Assembly: GCA_964645155.1 (NCBI GenBank) | Contig: CAZYBG010000009.1 | Coordinates: 1-63,825, forward strand | Origin: CAZYBG01 sp964645155 | Lineage (GTDB): Bacteria; Pseudomonadota; Alphaproteobacteria; Rhodobacterales; Rhodobacteraceae | Length of the DNA: 63,825 nucleotides | Direction of reading: 5' to 3' | In this document: piece by piece, positions 7,920 through 18,191 of the stretch | Position numbering within the stretch: the first letter of the stretch is position 1 | How the letters are laid out: each line of letters begins with the position of its first letter | Program-made: the position numbers and the translations under genes | The notes under the pieces: generated by a model | Told to the model about the DNA's origin: nothing | The model's database searches: none | What the model saw: the letters and a program-made list of their open reading frames with translations, nothing else

Positions 7920-9428
7920 TCAGGCGCCGAACAGGTCCGCGTAGGCACGCCGCAGCGCCGCCTTCTGCACCTTGCCCATGGCATTCCGCGGCAGCGCGTC
8001 GACGATGATGTACCGCTTCGGCCGCTTGAACGGCGCGAGCCCGGCCGATACTGCCCCGGCCAGCGCGTCGGGCAGCGGCGCGGCACCCGGCGCCGCCGCG
8101 ACCACCGCGACGACGCCCTCGCCGAAGTCCGGGTGCGGCACCCCGATGACCGCGCTCTCCGCGACGCCCGGCTGCGCGTCGAGGATCAGCTCGACCTCCT
8201 TCGGGTAGACATTGAAGCCGCCGGAAATGATCAGGTCCTTGGCGCGCCCGACGATGCGCAGGTAGCCCGCCGCGTCGATCGTGCCCAGATCGCCGGTCCG
8301 GAAGAAGCCATCCGGGCGGAACTCCTCCCGCGTCTTTTCCGGCATCCGCCAGTACCCCGCGAAGACGTTCGGCCCCCGTACCTCGATCTCTCCGATGCCG
8401 CCCTCCGCGACCGCTGCCCCGGTCTCGGGATCGGCGAGGCGCAGCTCCACCCCCGGCAGCGGCAGGCCGACCGTGCCCGCCCGGCGGGGCCCGGCGCGGG
8501 GGTTCGAGGTGTTCATGTTGGTCTCGGTCATCCCGTAGCGCTCGAGGAGCGCGTGCCCGGTCCTGTCCTCGAACCGGCGGTGCGTCTCCTCGAGGAGCGG
8601 GGCCGAGCCCGAGATGAACAGCCGCATATGCGCCGTCAGTTCCCGCGTCAGGCGCGCATCGTCGAGCAGCCGGGAATAGAAGGTCGGCACGCCCATCATC
8701 ACCGTCGCCGCCGGCAGGGCCGCGATCACGGCATCGGCCTCGAACCGCGGCAGGAAGATCATCGCCCCGCCCGACACCAGCATCACGTTCGTCGCCACGA
8801 ACAGGCCGTGGGTGTGAAAGATCGGCAGCGCGTGCAGCAGCACGTCGTCGGCGGCGATGCGCCAGGTTTCCGCAAGCACCTCGGCGTTGGAGACCAGGTT
8901 CGCCTGCGTCAGCATCGCCCCCTTCGACCGGCCGGTGGTGCCCGACGTGTAGAGAAGCGCGGCGAGGTCGTCGGGCCGGCGGTCGGCCGCCGCGTGGTCG
9001 GGTGCGCCGGCCATCGCCGCGAAGCTGCCCGTGCCGTCGGGGCCGAGCGCCCGCAGCGCGGCGCCCGCCCCGGCCGCGACGGGGCCGAGTTCGCTTTCGT
9101 CTGCGGGGTCGCAAAGAAACAGCGCGGCCTCGGCGTCTTGCAGGAAGTAGCCGATCTCCGCCGCAGTGTAGGCGGTGTTGAGCGGCAGGAACACGACGCC
9201 GGTCTGCACCGCCGCTGCGTAGAGCGCCAGGGCGTCGGCAGATTTCGCGACCTGCACCGCCAGCCGGTCACCCGGCGCGAGGCCCTGCGCCCGCAGCGCG
9301 CCCGCGAACCGTGCCGCGCGGTCGAGGAACGCCGCATGGCTTAACCGGGATCCGTCGCCCCGGATCAGGAAGGTGGTGTCGCGTCCGGCGTGGCGCCCGA
9401 ACAGGCGGTCATGAAGCGGATTGACCAT
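7920..9428 (-). CDS. matB: Malonyl-CoA synthetase
   Basis: This 502-residue acyl-adenylate enzyme joins malonate to CoA using ATP. The AMP-binding loop is YTSGTTGRSKG and the family core is YGMTETNMNTSNP, the version characteristic of rhizobial MatB. GYWRMPEKT and the C-terminal lysine region NAMGKVQK complete the adenylate-forming fold. The ATG at 9426-9428 gives the typical start VNPLHDRLF. The gene is the last on the minus strand after glpR, 23 bases from it, and converges on soeC. No malonyl-CoA decarboxylase or malonate transporter is in view, so the malonate source is not apparent. Confidence 0.92.
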   Translation of the reverse strand: MVNPLHDRLFGRHAGRDTTFLIRGDGSRLSHAAFLDRAARFAGALRAQGLAPGDRLAVQVAKSADALALYAAAVQTGVVFLPLNTAYTAAEIGYFLQDAEAALFLCDPADESELGPVAAGAGAALRALGPDGTGSFAAMAGAPDHAAADRRPDDLAALLYTSGTTGRSKGAMLTQANLVSNAEVLAETWRIAADDVLLHALPIFHTHGLFVATNVMLVSGGAMIFLPRFEADAVIAALPAATVMMGVPTFYSRLLDDARLTRELTAHMRLFISGSAPLLEETHRRFEDRTGHALLERYGMTETNMNTSNPRAGPRRAGTVGLPLPGVELRLADPETGAAVAEGGIGEIEVRGPNVFAGYWRMPEKTREEFRPDGFFRTGDLGTIDAAGYLRIVGRAKDLIISGGFNVYPKEVELILDAQPGVAESAVIGVPHPDFGEGVVAVVAAAPGAAPLPDALAGAVSAGLAPFKRPKRYIIVDALPRNAMGKVQKAALRRAYADLFGA

Positions 9429-9451
9429 CGGTCGGTCCTCCGGGGCGGCCG

Positions 9452-10213
9452 TCAGCGGGCGACATGCACCGTCGTGTCCCATTCCGCGCAGGCGCGCGCA
9501 AGGGGATCGGGCAGCGGCCGGTCGACGAACAGCGCATCGACATCTGCGAGCGACGTGATCCTGACCGGTGCGCTGCGCGCCAGCTTGGAGTGATCCGTGA
9601 CGAGGTAGACATGCCTGGCCTGCCGGATGATCGCCCGGCTGACCCGGACCTCCTGCAGGTCGAAGTCGAGCAGGTCGCCGTCGGCATCGAGCGCCGAGGT
9701 GCCGATGATCGCGTAGTCGACCTTGAACCCCTCGATCGCCTGCGCGGCGAGGTCGCCGACCAGGCCGCCGTCCGACCGGCGGAGCGCGCCTCCCGCAACG
9801 ATCACCGCGCAGCTTTCGTTGGCGACGAGGATGTTGGCGACGTTCATGTTGTTGGTGACGACAGTGATGTTCTGGTGCCGCAGCAGCTCGCGCGCCACCG
9901 CCTCGGTTGTTGTCCCGATGTTGATGAAGAGCGAGGAGTTGTCGGGTATGGCCGCCGCGCAGGCCCGCGCGATCGCCGCCTTGGCCTCGGCGTTGAGGCT
10001 CCGCCGTTCCTCGTAGCCGATGTTCGCGACGCCCGAGGGCATGACTGCGCCGCCATGCACGCGGTCGAGCTTGCCGGCCTCGGCAAGCTCGGTCAGGTCG
10101 CGCCGGATCGTCTGGACGGTGACGCCGAAATGCTCGGCCAGCGCCTCCACCGCCACACGCCCCTCGGCGCGCGCGATGCCGAGGATTGCGTTCTGGCGCA
10201 GGCTCAGAACCAT
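9452..10213 (-). CDS. glpR: DeoR-family repressor of glycerol metabolism, GlpR
   Basis: This 253-residue DeoR-family regulator diverges from glpD. The N-terminal winged helix contains VEALAEHFGVTVQTIRRDL near residue 22, and the conserved segment LDRVHGGA follows. The C-terminal effector domain carries INIGTTTEAVAREL and the DeoR-type acidic motif DFDLQEVRVSRAI. GlpR proteins repress glycerol catabolic operons and are released by glycerol-3-phosphate. The position next to glpD with repeated operator-like boxes in between supports this and probably includes autoregulation. Other DeoR specificities cannot be excluded by sequence alone. Confidence 0.92.
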   Translation of the reverse strand: MVLSLRQNAILGIARAEGRVAVEALAEHFGVTVQTIRRDLTELAEAGKLDRVHGGAVMPSGVANIGYEERRSLNAEAKAAIARACAAAIPDNSSLFINIGTTTEAVARELLRHQNITVVTNNMNVANILVANESCAVIVAGGALRRSDGGLVGDLAAQAIEGFKVDYAIIGTSALDADGDLLDFDLQEVRVSRAIIRQARHVYLVTDHSKLARSAPVRITSLADVDALFVDRPLPDPLARACAEWDTTVHVAR

Positions 10214-10295
10214 CCCTCGCTCCTCCTGCTCGCCCGATGCGGCAGAATATCGCGCGGATCGTCCCGCGCAAAGTCAAAACGCGCATGAACGCGCA

Positions 10296-10309
10296 ATCAC
10301 GAGCGTGAT
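10296..10309. promoter_or_regulatory. Palindrome in the glpR-glpD intergenic region
   Basis: ATCACGAGCGTGAT is a perfect 14-base inverted repeat (6-base arms, 2-base centre) about 85 bases upstream of glpR. On its left lies GCGCATGAACGCGC (10281-10294). It may be an operator for GlpR or another regulator of the divergent pair. Function is inferred from position only. Confidence 0.4.
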
Positions 10310-10370
10310 CCGAAAATGCTGCAGCTGCTCTGCCGCGCCGCAGAGCAAGGTAAGATATTGACCCAAAGTT

Positions 10371-10396
10371 CGAAAATAAAGCGAACTAAAACGAAG
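10371..10396. promoter_or_regulatory. Helically phased CGAA boxes, candidate GlpR operator
   Basis: CGAA occurs at 10371, 10382 and 10392, spaced 11 and 10 bases, so all three face the same side of the helix. The tract is AT-rich against a GC-rich background. TTGACC at 10358-10363 is a possible -35 box just upstream. Repeated TTCG/CGAA half-sites are typical of DeoR-family operators, including GlpR. The tract lies about 60 bases before the glpD start, placed to repress glpD transcription. Confidence 0.55.
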
Positions 10397-10457
10397 ATTT
10401 CCTTTGACAGAACGAATGCCGGGGCGCGAGACTGCTGCAAAACTAAGGGGGGAAGCC

Positions 10458-12053
10458 GTGTCCGGGGCCGACGCCGCATCAGACGGCAGGCAGGTCGATG
10501 TCTTCGTGATCGGCGGGGGCATCAACGGCTGCGGCATCGCCCGCGATGCGGCCGGCCGCGGCCTTTCGGTTGCGCTTGCCGAGATGGGCGACCTTGCATC
10601 GGCGACCTCGTCGGCCTCCACGAAGCTGTTTCACGGCGGCCTGCGCTACCTCGAATACTTTGAGTTCCGCTTGGTCCGCGAGGCCCTCGTCGAGCGCGAG
10701 ACCCTATTGCGGGCGATGCCGCACATCTCCTGGCCGATGCGGTTCGTCCTGCCCTACCACCCGTCGATGCGGTTCGAGGGCGAGACGCCGACGTCGAAGC
10801 TCCTGTCGGTGGTCATGCCCTGGATGCGCGGGCGCAGGCCCGCCTGGCTGATCCGCCTCGGCCTCTTCATGTACGACAACCTCGGCGGCCGGCGGATCCT
10901 GCCCGGCACCCGAAGCATCGACCTTGCCGCCGACCCGGCGGGCGGGCCGCTGAAGAAGAAGTTTCGCCGCGCCTTCGAATATTCCGACTGCTGGGTCGAG
11001 GACTCGCGCCTTGTCGTTCTCAACGCGCGCGACGCCGAACGCCTGGGCGCACGGATCATGACGCGTGCCCGCGTCGTTTCTGCGGCGCGCGAGGGTGACC
11101 GGTGGCAGGTCGTGGTCCGGCACGGCGAGGAGGCGGAGACCTGGTCCGCGCGCGTCCTCGTCAACGCCGGCGGCCCGTGGGTCGAGGATGTGATCCGCAA
11201 CACCGTGCGGATCAACACCTCGGAAGGCGTCCGCCTCGTCCGCGGCAGCCACATCGTGACCCGCAGGCTTTTCGACCACGGCCGCTGCTACTTCTTCCAG
11301 GGCGCCGATGGCCGCATCATCTTTGCCATCCCCTACGAGACCGACTTCACGCTGATCGGCACGACCGACAAGGATCATCAGGGCGATCCGCGCTCGGCCG
11401 CCTGCACGCCGGAAGAGCAGGACTATCTGTGCGCCTTCGCCTCGGAGTATTTCGAACGGCCGGTCACCCGCGATGACATCGTCTGGACCTATTCGGGGGT
11501 CCGCCCGCTCTACAACGACGGCGCAAAGTCGGCGACGGCGGCAACGCGCGACTACGTGCTGTCGCTCGACACCCGCGGCGCACCGCTTCTCAACGTCTTC
11601 GGCGGCAAGATCACGACCTATCGCCGGCTTGCCGAAGCCGCGCTTGCGAAGCTCGGTCCGTTCTTTCCGGCGGCGTCGGGGGCCTGGACCGCCGGCGCCC
11701 CGCTGCCCGGCGGCAATTTCCCGGTCGACGGCGTCGCCGACCTCGTCGCCGGATTGCGCGCGGCCTACCCGTTCCTCGACGGCTACTGGGCCGGCCGCCT
11801 CGCGCGCGCCTATGGAACCGAGGCGCGCGTGCTGCTGGGCGACGCCCGGTCGGCGGGCGATCTCGGGCGCGCCTTCGGCGGCACCCTGACCGAGCGCGAG
11901 GTCGCCTGGCTGGTGACGCACGAACATGCGCGGACGGCCGAGGATGTGGTCTGGCGCCGGTCGAAGCTGGGCCTGAGGATGACCGCAGCGGAGGTTGCCG
12001 CGCTCGACGCCTTCATGGCCGGCGCGCTGCAGCGCCGCGCGGCTGCGGAATGA
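10458..12053 (+). CDS. glpD: Glycerol-3-phosphate dehydrogenase (aerobic, FAD)
   Basis: This FAD enzyme oxidises glycerol-3-phosphate to dihydroxyacetone phosphate and feeds electrons to quinone at the membrane. The dinucleotide fold GGGINGCG is at residues 19-26. SSASTKLFHGGLRYLEYFEFRL and, later, GTTDKDHQGDP and SGVRPLYND match GlpD. The protein has 531 residues. I chose GTG at 10458 because a strong purine site (AAGGGGGGAA, 10445-10454) precedes it. A TTG at 10404 and an ATG at 10416 are in frame upstream but have no ribosome site and would add residues before the usual family start. First gene of the glycerol operon, 10 bases before glpS. Confidence 0.95.
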   Translation: MSGADAASDGRQVDVFVIGGGINGCGIARDAAGRGLSVALAEMGDLASATSSASTKLFHGGLRYLEYFEFRLVREALVERETLLRAMPHISWPMRFVLPYHPSMRFEGETPTSKLLSVVMPWMRGRRPAWLIRLGLFMYDNLGGRRILPGTRSIDLAADPAGGPLKKKFRRAFEYSDCWVEDSRLVVLNARDAERLGARIMTRARVVSAAREGDRWQVVVRHGEEAETWSARVLVNAGGPWVEDVIRNTVRINTSEGVRLVRGSHIVTRRLFDHGRCYFFQGADGRIIFAIPYETDFTLIGTTDKDHQGDPRSAACTPEEQDYLCAFASEYFERPVTRDDIVWTYSGVRPLYNDGAKSATAATRDYVLSLDTRGAPLLNVFGGKITTYRRLAEAALAKLGPFFPAASGAWTAGAPLPGGNFPVDGVADLVAGLRAAYPFLDGYWAGRLARAYGTEARVLLGDARSAGDLGRAFGGTLTEREVAWLVTHEHARTAEDVVWRRSKLGLRMTAAEVAALDAFMAGALQRRAAAE

Positions 12054-12063
12054 CGGGGGGACC

Positions 12064-13152
12064 ATGGCGCTTGAACTGAAGGGGGTGGCGAAGTCCGTCG
12101 GGGGCCGGCCGCATATTCTCCCGACCGACCTGACGCTCGAGCGCGGCACGATGAACGTGCTGCTTGGGCCGACGCTTTCGGGCAAGACGACGCTGATGCG
12201 GCTGATGGCCGGGCTCGACCGGCCGAGCCAGGGCCGCGTCTTCTGGGAGGGGCGCGACGTCACCGGCCTTCGTGTCCAGGAGCGCGACGTTGCGATGGTC
12301 TACCAGCAGTTCATCAACTATCCCTCGATGACCGTCTACGACAACATCGCCTCGCCGCTACGGCTGCTTGCCAGGAGCCGGGCCGAGATCGACGCGGCGG
12401 TGAACCAGACGGCCGAGATGCTGAAGCTGACGCCGCTCCTGCGGCGCAAGCCGCTCGAGCTTTCGGGCGGCCAGCAGCAGCGCTGCGCGCTCGCCCGGGC
12501 GCTCGTCAAGGGTGCCGGCCTCGTCCTCCTCGACGAGCCGCTCGCCAATCTCGACTACAAGCTGCGCGAGGAACTCCGCGTCGAGATTCCGCGGATCTTC
12601 GAGGAGTCGGGCGCGATCTTCGTCTATGCGACGACCGAGCCGGAGGAGGCGCTGCTGCTCGGCGGCAATACCGCCGCACTTTGGGAGGGCCGGATCACCC
12701 AGTTCGGGCCGACGCCCGAGGTCTACCGGCGCCCGGTCGATGCGACGACGGCGCGCGTCTTTTCGGACCCGCCGATGAATTTCCTCGCGATCTCCAAGGC
12801 GGGGCGGCGGATCATGTTCGGCGAGGGCCAGAATGCCGAGGCCGCAGGGCGGCTCGCAGACATCGCCGACGGCCGCTATTTGGCGGGCTTCCGCCCGAAC
12901 CACCTGCGCATCGACCGCCACGGCGCCGCCGCGCTCGAGTTCCGCTGCCGCGTCGCCGAGACCGAGATCACCGGGTCGGAGACCTTCGTGCATCTCGACC
13001 ACGGCGGCGACCGCTGGGTCGGGCTGATCCACGGTGTCCACGCCCTGACGCCGGGGGCCGAGGTGCCGGTCTATCTCGACCCGGCGCATGTCTACGTGTT
13101 CGGCGACGACGGCCGGCTGGTCGCCTCGGCGGCCTACGCGATCGCCGCCTGA
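12064..13152 (+). CDS. glpS: Glycerol ABC transporter ATP-binding protein GlpS
   Basis: This is the first of two ATPase subunits of the GlpSTPQV glycerol importer described in Rhizobium leguminosarum. Its 362 residues contain a MalK-type nucleotide-binding domain and a C-terminal OB-like domain. The signature LSGGQQQR (133-140) and Walker B LVLLDEP (153-159) are canonical. Walker A is unusual, GPTLSGKTT (35-43), with no glycine at the fourth position. The H-loop histidine is replaced by Thr191 (YATTEPEEA). Together with GlpT this predicts one degenerate ATP site (see findings). The ATG follows the ribosome site GGGGGGA and lies 10 bases after glpD. Confidence 0.92.
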   Translation: MALELKGVAKSVGGRPHILPTDLTLERGTMNVLLGPTLSGKTTLMRLMAGLDRPSQGRVFWEGRDVTGLRVQERDVAMVYQQFINYPSMTVYDNIASPLRLLARSRAEIDAAVNQTAEMLKLTPLLRRKPLELSGGQQQRCALARALVKGAGLVLLDEPLANLDYKLREELRVEIPRIFEESGAIFVYATTEPEEALLLGGNTAALWEGRITQFGPTPEVYRRPVDATTARVFSDPPMNFLAISKAGRRIMFGEGQNAEAAGRLADIADGRYLAGFRPNHLRIDRHGAAALEFRCRVAETEITGSETFVHLDHGGDRWVGLIHGVHALTPGAEVPVYLDPAHVYVFGDDGRLVASAAYAIAA

Positions 13153-13169
13153 CGGGAGGGGAGAGGGAC

Positions 13170-14248
13170 ATGGCCCGCATCACGCTGCAGAACCTCGCCC
13201 ACTCGTACCTCGCCGCACCGGTATCGGACGCGGATTTCGCGCTGAAGGAAATGACGCATGTCTGGGACGACGGCGGCGCCTACGCGCTGCTCGGCGCGTC
13301 GGGCTGCGGCAAGACCACGCTTCTCAACATCGTCTCGGGCCTGCTGCGGCCGAGCCGCGGCCGCGTCCTGTTCGGAGAGCGCGACGTGACCGATGCGCCG
13401 ACGGCCGAACGGAACATCGCGCAGGTGTTCCAGTTCCCGGTCGTCTACGACACGATGACGGTGCGCGACAACCTGGCCTTCCCGCTCCGCAACCGCGGGG
13501 CGGACGCGGCCTACATCGCCCGCCGGGTGCAGGACATCGCGCGGATGATCGGCATGGAGGGTGCGCTCGACCGCAAGGCGCGGGGCCTGACGGCCGACGC
13601 CAAGCAGAAGATCAGCCTCGGCCGCGGCATGGTGCGCGAGGATGTCAACGCGATCCTCTTCGACGAGCCGCTGACCGTCATCGACCCGCACATGAAGTGG
13701 GAATTGCGCACCCAGCTCAAGTCGCTGCATCGGCAGTTCGGCCACACGATGATCTATGTCACCCACGACCAGACCGAGGCGCTGACCTTCGCCGACAAGG
13801 TCGTCGTCATGCATGATGGCCGCGTGGTGCAGATGGGCACGCCGCAGGAGTTGTTCGAGAAGCCCGCGCATACCTTTGTCGGCTATTTCATCGGCTCGCC
13901 CGGGATGAACATCCTAGAGGCGCGGGTGGACGGCCGGCGGGCCTATGTGGAAGGTGTCGAGATCGACCTCCAGGCGTCCTACCAGAAATTGAACGGAAAA
14001 GTTCATATTGGTATCCGGCCTGAATTCACCATGCTGACCGACGAGCCCTCGGGCCTGCCGGTCAAGGTCCGCCGGGTCGAGGATGTCGGCCGGCACCGGA
14101 TCGTGCGGGCGGACTTTTTCGGACGTGAGATCAATGCGATCGCGGGTGAGGACGTCATCATCCACGATGGCATGAACCGGGTGGCGTTCGACCCCGCCCA
14201 TGTCAACGTCTACGCCGGAGACTGGCGCGTCGAGGGGGAGGCGGCGTG

Positions 14249-14249
<1 letters not shown>
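13170..14249 (+). CDS. glpT: Glycerol ABC transporter ATP-binding protein GlpT
   Basis: This second ATPase subunit (359 residues) should pair with GlpS under the GlpP/GlpQ membrane channel. Here Walker A (GASGCGKTT, 42-50), Walker B (AILFDEP, 161-167) and the H-loop histidine (H199 in YVTHDQTEA) are all normal. The signature motif is not: LTADAKQ (140-146) stands where LSGGQ is expected. This is the mirror image of the GlpS changes. The C-terminal MalK-like regulatory domain is present (HIGIRPEF). The ATG at 13170 follows GGGAGGGGAGAGGG. The stop overlaps the glpP start by one base. It is not the unrelated MFS transporter also named GlpT. Confidence 0.92.
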
Positions 14250-15962
<1,713 letters not shown>

Positions 15963-15963
<1 letters not shown>

Positions 15964-16010
15964 TGGCACGCACGTCATCGCGGACCCGCAAGGAAGGAGC
16001 CGGCCGATGA
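15963..16010 (+). CDS. Possible 15-codon coupling mini-ORF between glpQ and glpU
   Basis: An ATG at 15963-15965 overlaps the glpQ stop (TGATG). The frame runs 15 codons, rich in Arg, Ser and Thr (MARTSSRTRKEGAGR). It ends in a TGA at 16008-16010 that overlaps the glpU ATG (ATGA). Stop/start overlaps at both ends suggest that ribosomes could pass from glpQ to glpU through it. The glpU ribosome site (AAGGAAGGAG) lies inside it. The peptide may have no function of its own, and the arrangement could be chance. Confidence 0.3.
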
Positions 16011-16285
16011 ACCTCTCGTGGATGGCCTGGACCACCCCCACCGCGATCTTCTTCGCGGTGATCGCCTGCACCCTGATCGTCTTCACGATATTGGCTATCC
16101 GCTACCCCGAAGCCCCGCGCACCGGCGTCCTGCGGATCGAGACGACGCGGGGCGACCGGTTGTTCATCAGTCTTCTCGGCTCGGCGTTCATTCACCTCGC
16201 CTGGCTCGGATTGTCCGACATGCCCCTCGTGTGGGCGTCGGGCCTTTGCCTCGTCTACGCCGCGGCGGTCTTCCGCTGGGTCTAG
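16007..16285 (+). CDS. glpU: DUF2160 small membrane protein of the glycerol transporter operon (GlpU)
   Basis: This 92-residue protein has about three hydrophobic segments (IFFAVIACTLIVFTILAI, FISLLGSAFIHLAWLGL, VWASGLCLVYAAAVF). It matches the DUF2160 family that sits between the permease and binding-protein genes of glpSTPQUV operons. Its role is not established; an accessory or assembly subunit of the transporter is plausible. The start overlaps the stop of the 15-codon frame before it. A 71-base gap carrying its own ribosome site separates it from glpV. Confidence 0.85.
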   Translation: MNLSWMAWTTPTAIFFAVIACTLIVFTILAIRYPEAPRTGVLRIETTRGDRLFISLLGSAFIHLAWLGLSDMPLVWASGLCLVYAAAVFRWV

Positions 16286-16356
16286 AGGCCGCGGGGTGTC
16301 CGGGTCGGCCCGGTCGCTCCAAACAGAAACCGTCGTTCTCAAGGGAGGAGAACCAA

Positions 16357-18081
16357 GTGAGACACCGTTACCTTTCAACCTCGGCGCTGGCTCTCGCGCT
16401 GATGCTCAGCGCGCCAGCCTGGGCCGACATGGAGGCCGCGCGCGCGTTCCTCGACGCGGAGATCGGCGATCTCTCGTCGCTGACGCGCGAGGAGCAGGAA
16501 GCCGAGATGCAGTGGTTCATTGATGCTGCCGCGCCCTTCCAGGGCATGGACATCAAGGTCGTGTCCGAGACGATCACCACGCACGAATACGAGGCCAACG
16601 TCCTCGCCCCCGCCTTCACCGCAATCACCGGGATCCAGGTCACCCACGACCTCATCGGCGAGGGCGATGTCGTCGAGAAACTGCAGACCCAGATGCAGAC
16701 GGGCGAGAACGTCTACGACGCCTACATCAACGACAGCGACCTCATCGGCACCCACTGGCGCTACCAGCAGGCCCGCATCCTCGACGAGTGGATGGCCGGC
16801 GAAGGCGCGAGCGTCACGAACCCGAATCTCGATATCGAGGACTTCATCGGCCGGTCTTTCACGACCGCGCCTGACGGCAAGCTCTACCAGCTGCCCGACC
16901 AGCAGTTCGCGAACCTCTACTGGTTCCGCTACGACTGGTTCACGGACCCGAAGACGATGGAGGACTTCAAGGCCGCCTATGGCTACGACCTCGGCGTGCC
17001 GCTCAACTGGTCGGCCTACGAGGACATCGCCGAGTTCTTCACCGGCCGCGACATGTCCTACGCCGGCGGCCCGGCGACCGGAGTCTATGGCAACATGGAC
17101 TACGGCAAGAAGGATCCCTCGCTCGGGTGGCGCTACACCGACGCGTGGATGTCGATGGCCGGCATGGGCGATGTCGGCTATCCGAACGGCAAGCCGGTCG
17201 ACGAATGGGGCATCCGCGTGGATGAAAACGATCGTCCCGTCGGTTCTTGCGTCGCGCGCGGCGGGGCCACCAACGATGCCGCGGCGGTCTATGCGGTGAC
17301 CAAGGCGATCGAGTGGCTGCAGAAGTACACGCCGCCCGAGGCGCAGGGCATGACCTTCGGCGAGGCCGGACCCGTTCCGGCGCAGGGTTCCATCGCCCAG
17401 CAGATGTTCTGGTACACCGCCTTTACCGCCGACATGGTCAAGGAAGGTCTGCCGGTGATGAACGAGGACGGCACGCCCAGGTGGCGCATGGCGCCTTCGC
17501 CGCATGGGGCCTACTGGCAGGAAGGCACCAAGGTCGGTTACCAGGATGCCGGGTCGTGGACGCTGCTCAAGTCCACGCCGGTGGATCGGGCGCAGGCCGC
17601 ATGGCTCTACGCGCAGTTCGTGACCTCGAAGACGGTGGACGTGAGGAAGTCCCACGTCGGCCTCACCTTCATCCGCGAATCGACCATCGAGCACGACAGC
17701 TTCACCGAACGCGCGCCTCGTCTTGGCGGTCTGGTCGAGTTCTACCGCTCGCCCGCCCGTGTGGCATGGACGCCGACGGGAACCAACGTGCCGGACTATC
17801 CGCGTCTCGCGCAGCTCTGGTGGCAGAACATCGGTGACGCGATGTCCGGCGCCAAGTCGCCGCAGGAAGCGCTCGACGCGCTTTGCGAGCAGCAGGAGCA
17901 GGTGATGGAGCGGCTCGAGCGCGCCGGCGTCCAGGGCGACCTCGGCCCGGTGATGAACGAGCCGCAGGACCCGCAGGTCTGGCTCGACGAGCCGGGTTCG
18001 CCGGTCGCTAAGCTGGAGAACGAGGATCCGACGCCCGAAACGATCAGCTACGACGAGCTGATCAAGTCCTGGCAGAACTGA
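16357..18081 (+). CDS. glpV: Glycerol ABC transporter substrate-binding protein GlpV
   Basis: This 574-residue periplasmic binding protein captures glycerol for GlpSTPQ. The GTG at 16357 follows AAGGGAGGAG. A Sec signal peptide covers residues 1 to about 22 (MRHRYLSTSALALALMLSAPAWA) and probably ends at AWA. The mature protein shows the extracellular solute-binding fold of family 1. Its length, above the 400-450 residues usual for sugar-binding proteins, is typical of the glycerol-type proteins. A perfect 28-base palindrome follows the stop and may raise its transcript level over that of glpK, as binding proteins are needed in excess. Confidence 0.92.
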   Translation: MRHRYLSTSALALALMLSAPAWADMEAARAFLDAEIGDLSSLTREEQEAEMQWFIDAAAPFQGMDIKVVSETITTHEYEANVLAPAFTAITGIQVTHDLIGEGDVVEKLQTQMQTGENVYDAYINDSDLIGTHWRYQQARILDEWMAGEGASVTNPNLDIEDFIGRSFTTAPDGKLYQLPDQQFANLYWFRYDWFTDPKTMEDFKAAYGYDLGVPLNWSAYEDIAEFFTGRDMSYAGGPATGVYGNMDYGKKDPSLGWRYTDAWMSMAGMGDVGYPNGKPVDEWGIRVDENDRPVGSCVARGGATNDAAAVYAVTKAIEWLQKYTPPEAQGMTFGEAGPVPAQGSIAQQMFWYTAFTADMVKEGLPVMNEDGTPRWRMAPSPHGAYWQEGTKVGYQDAGSWTLLKSTPVDRAQAAWLYAQFVTSKTVDVRKSHVGLTFIRESTIEHDSFTERAPRLGGLVEFYRSPARVAWTPTGTNVPDYPRLAQLWWQNIGDAMSGAKSPQEALDALCEQQEQVMERLERAGVQGDLGPVMNEPQDPQVWLDEPGSPVAKLENEDPTPETISYDELIKSWQN

Positions 18082-18089
18082 TCCGGAAC

Positions 18090-18117
18090 GGCCGGGGCCC
18101 GCGCGCGGGCCCCGGCC
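18090..18117 (+). promoter_or_regulatory. 28-base perfect palindrome between glpV and glpK
   Basis: Two 14-base arms (GGCCGGGGCCCGCG and its exact complement) meet without a spacer eight bases after the glpV stop. The RNA would form a very stable GC hairpin. No T-run follows, so a full intrinsic terminator is unlikely. A transcript-stabilising or partial-termination element that sets the glpV to glpK ratio is the best reading. Confidence 0.6.
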
Positions 18118-18191
18118 AGTCCGTCCGTCGCCTGGCCGAGAAGGACGTGCGCGGCGGCGTACCGCCGGCAAAGGGGTGAGGGAGGCGGGCG

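Noticed and set aside
10404..10457. Upstream TTG and ATG starts for glpD
   Set aside because: Neither has a ribosome site, and they lie in the operator and leader region; GTG at 10458 has a strong one.
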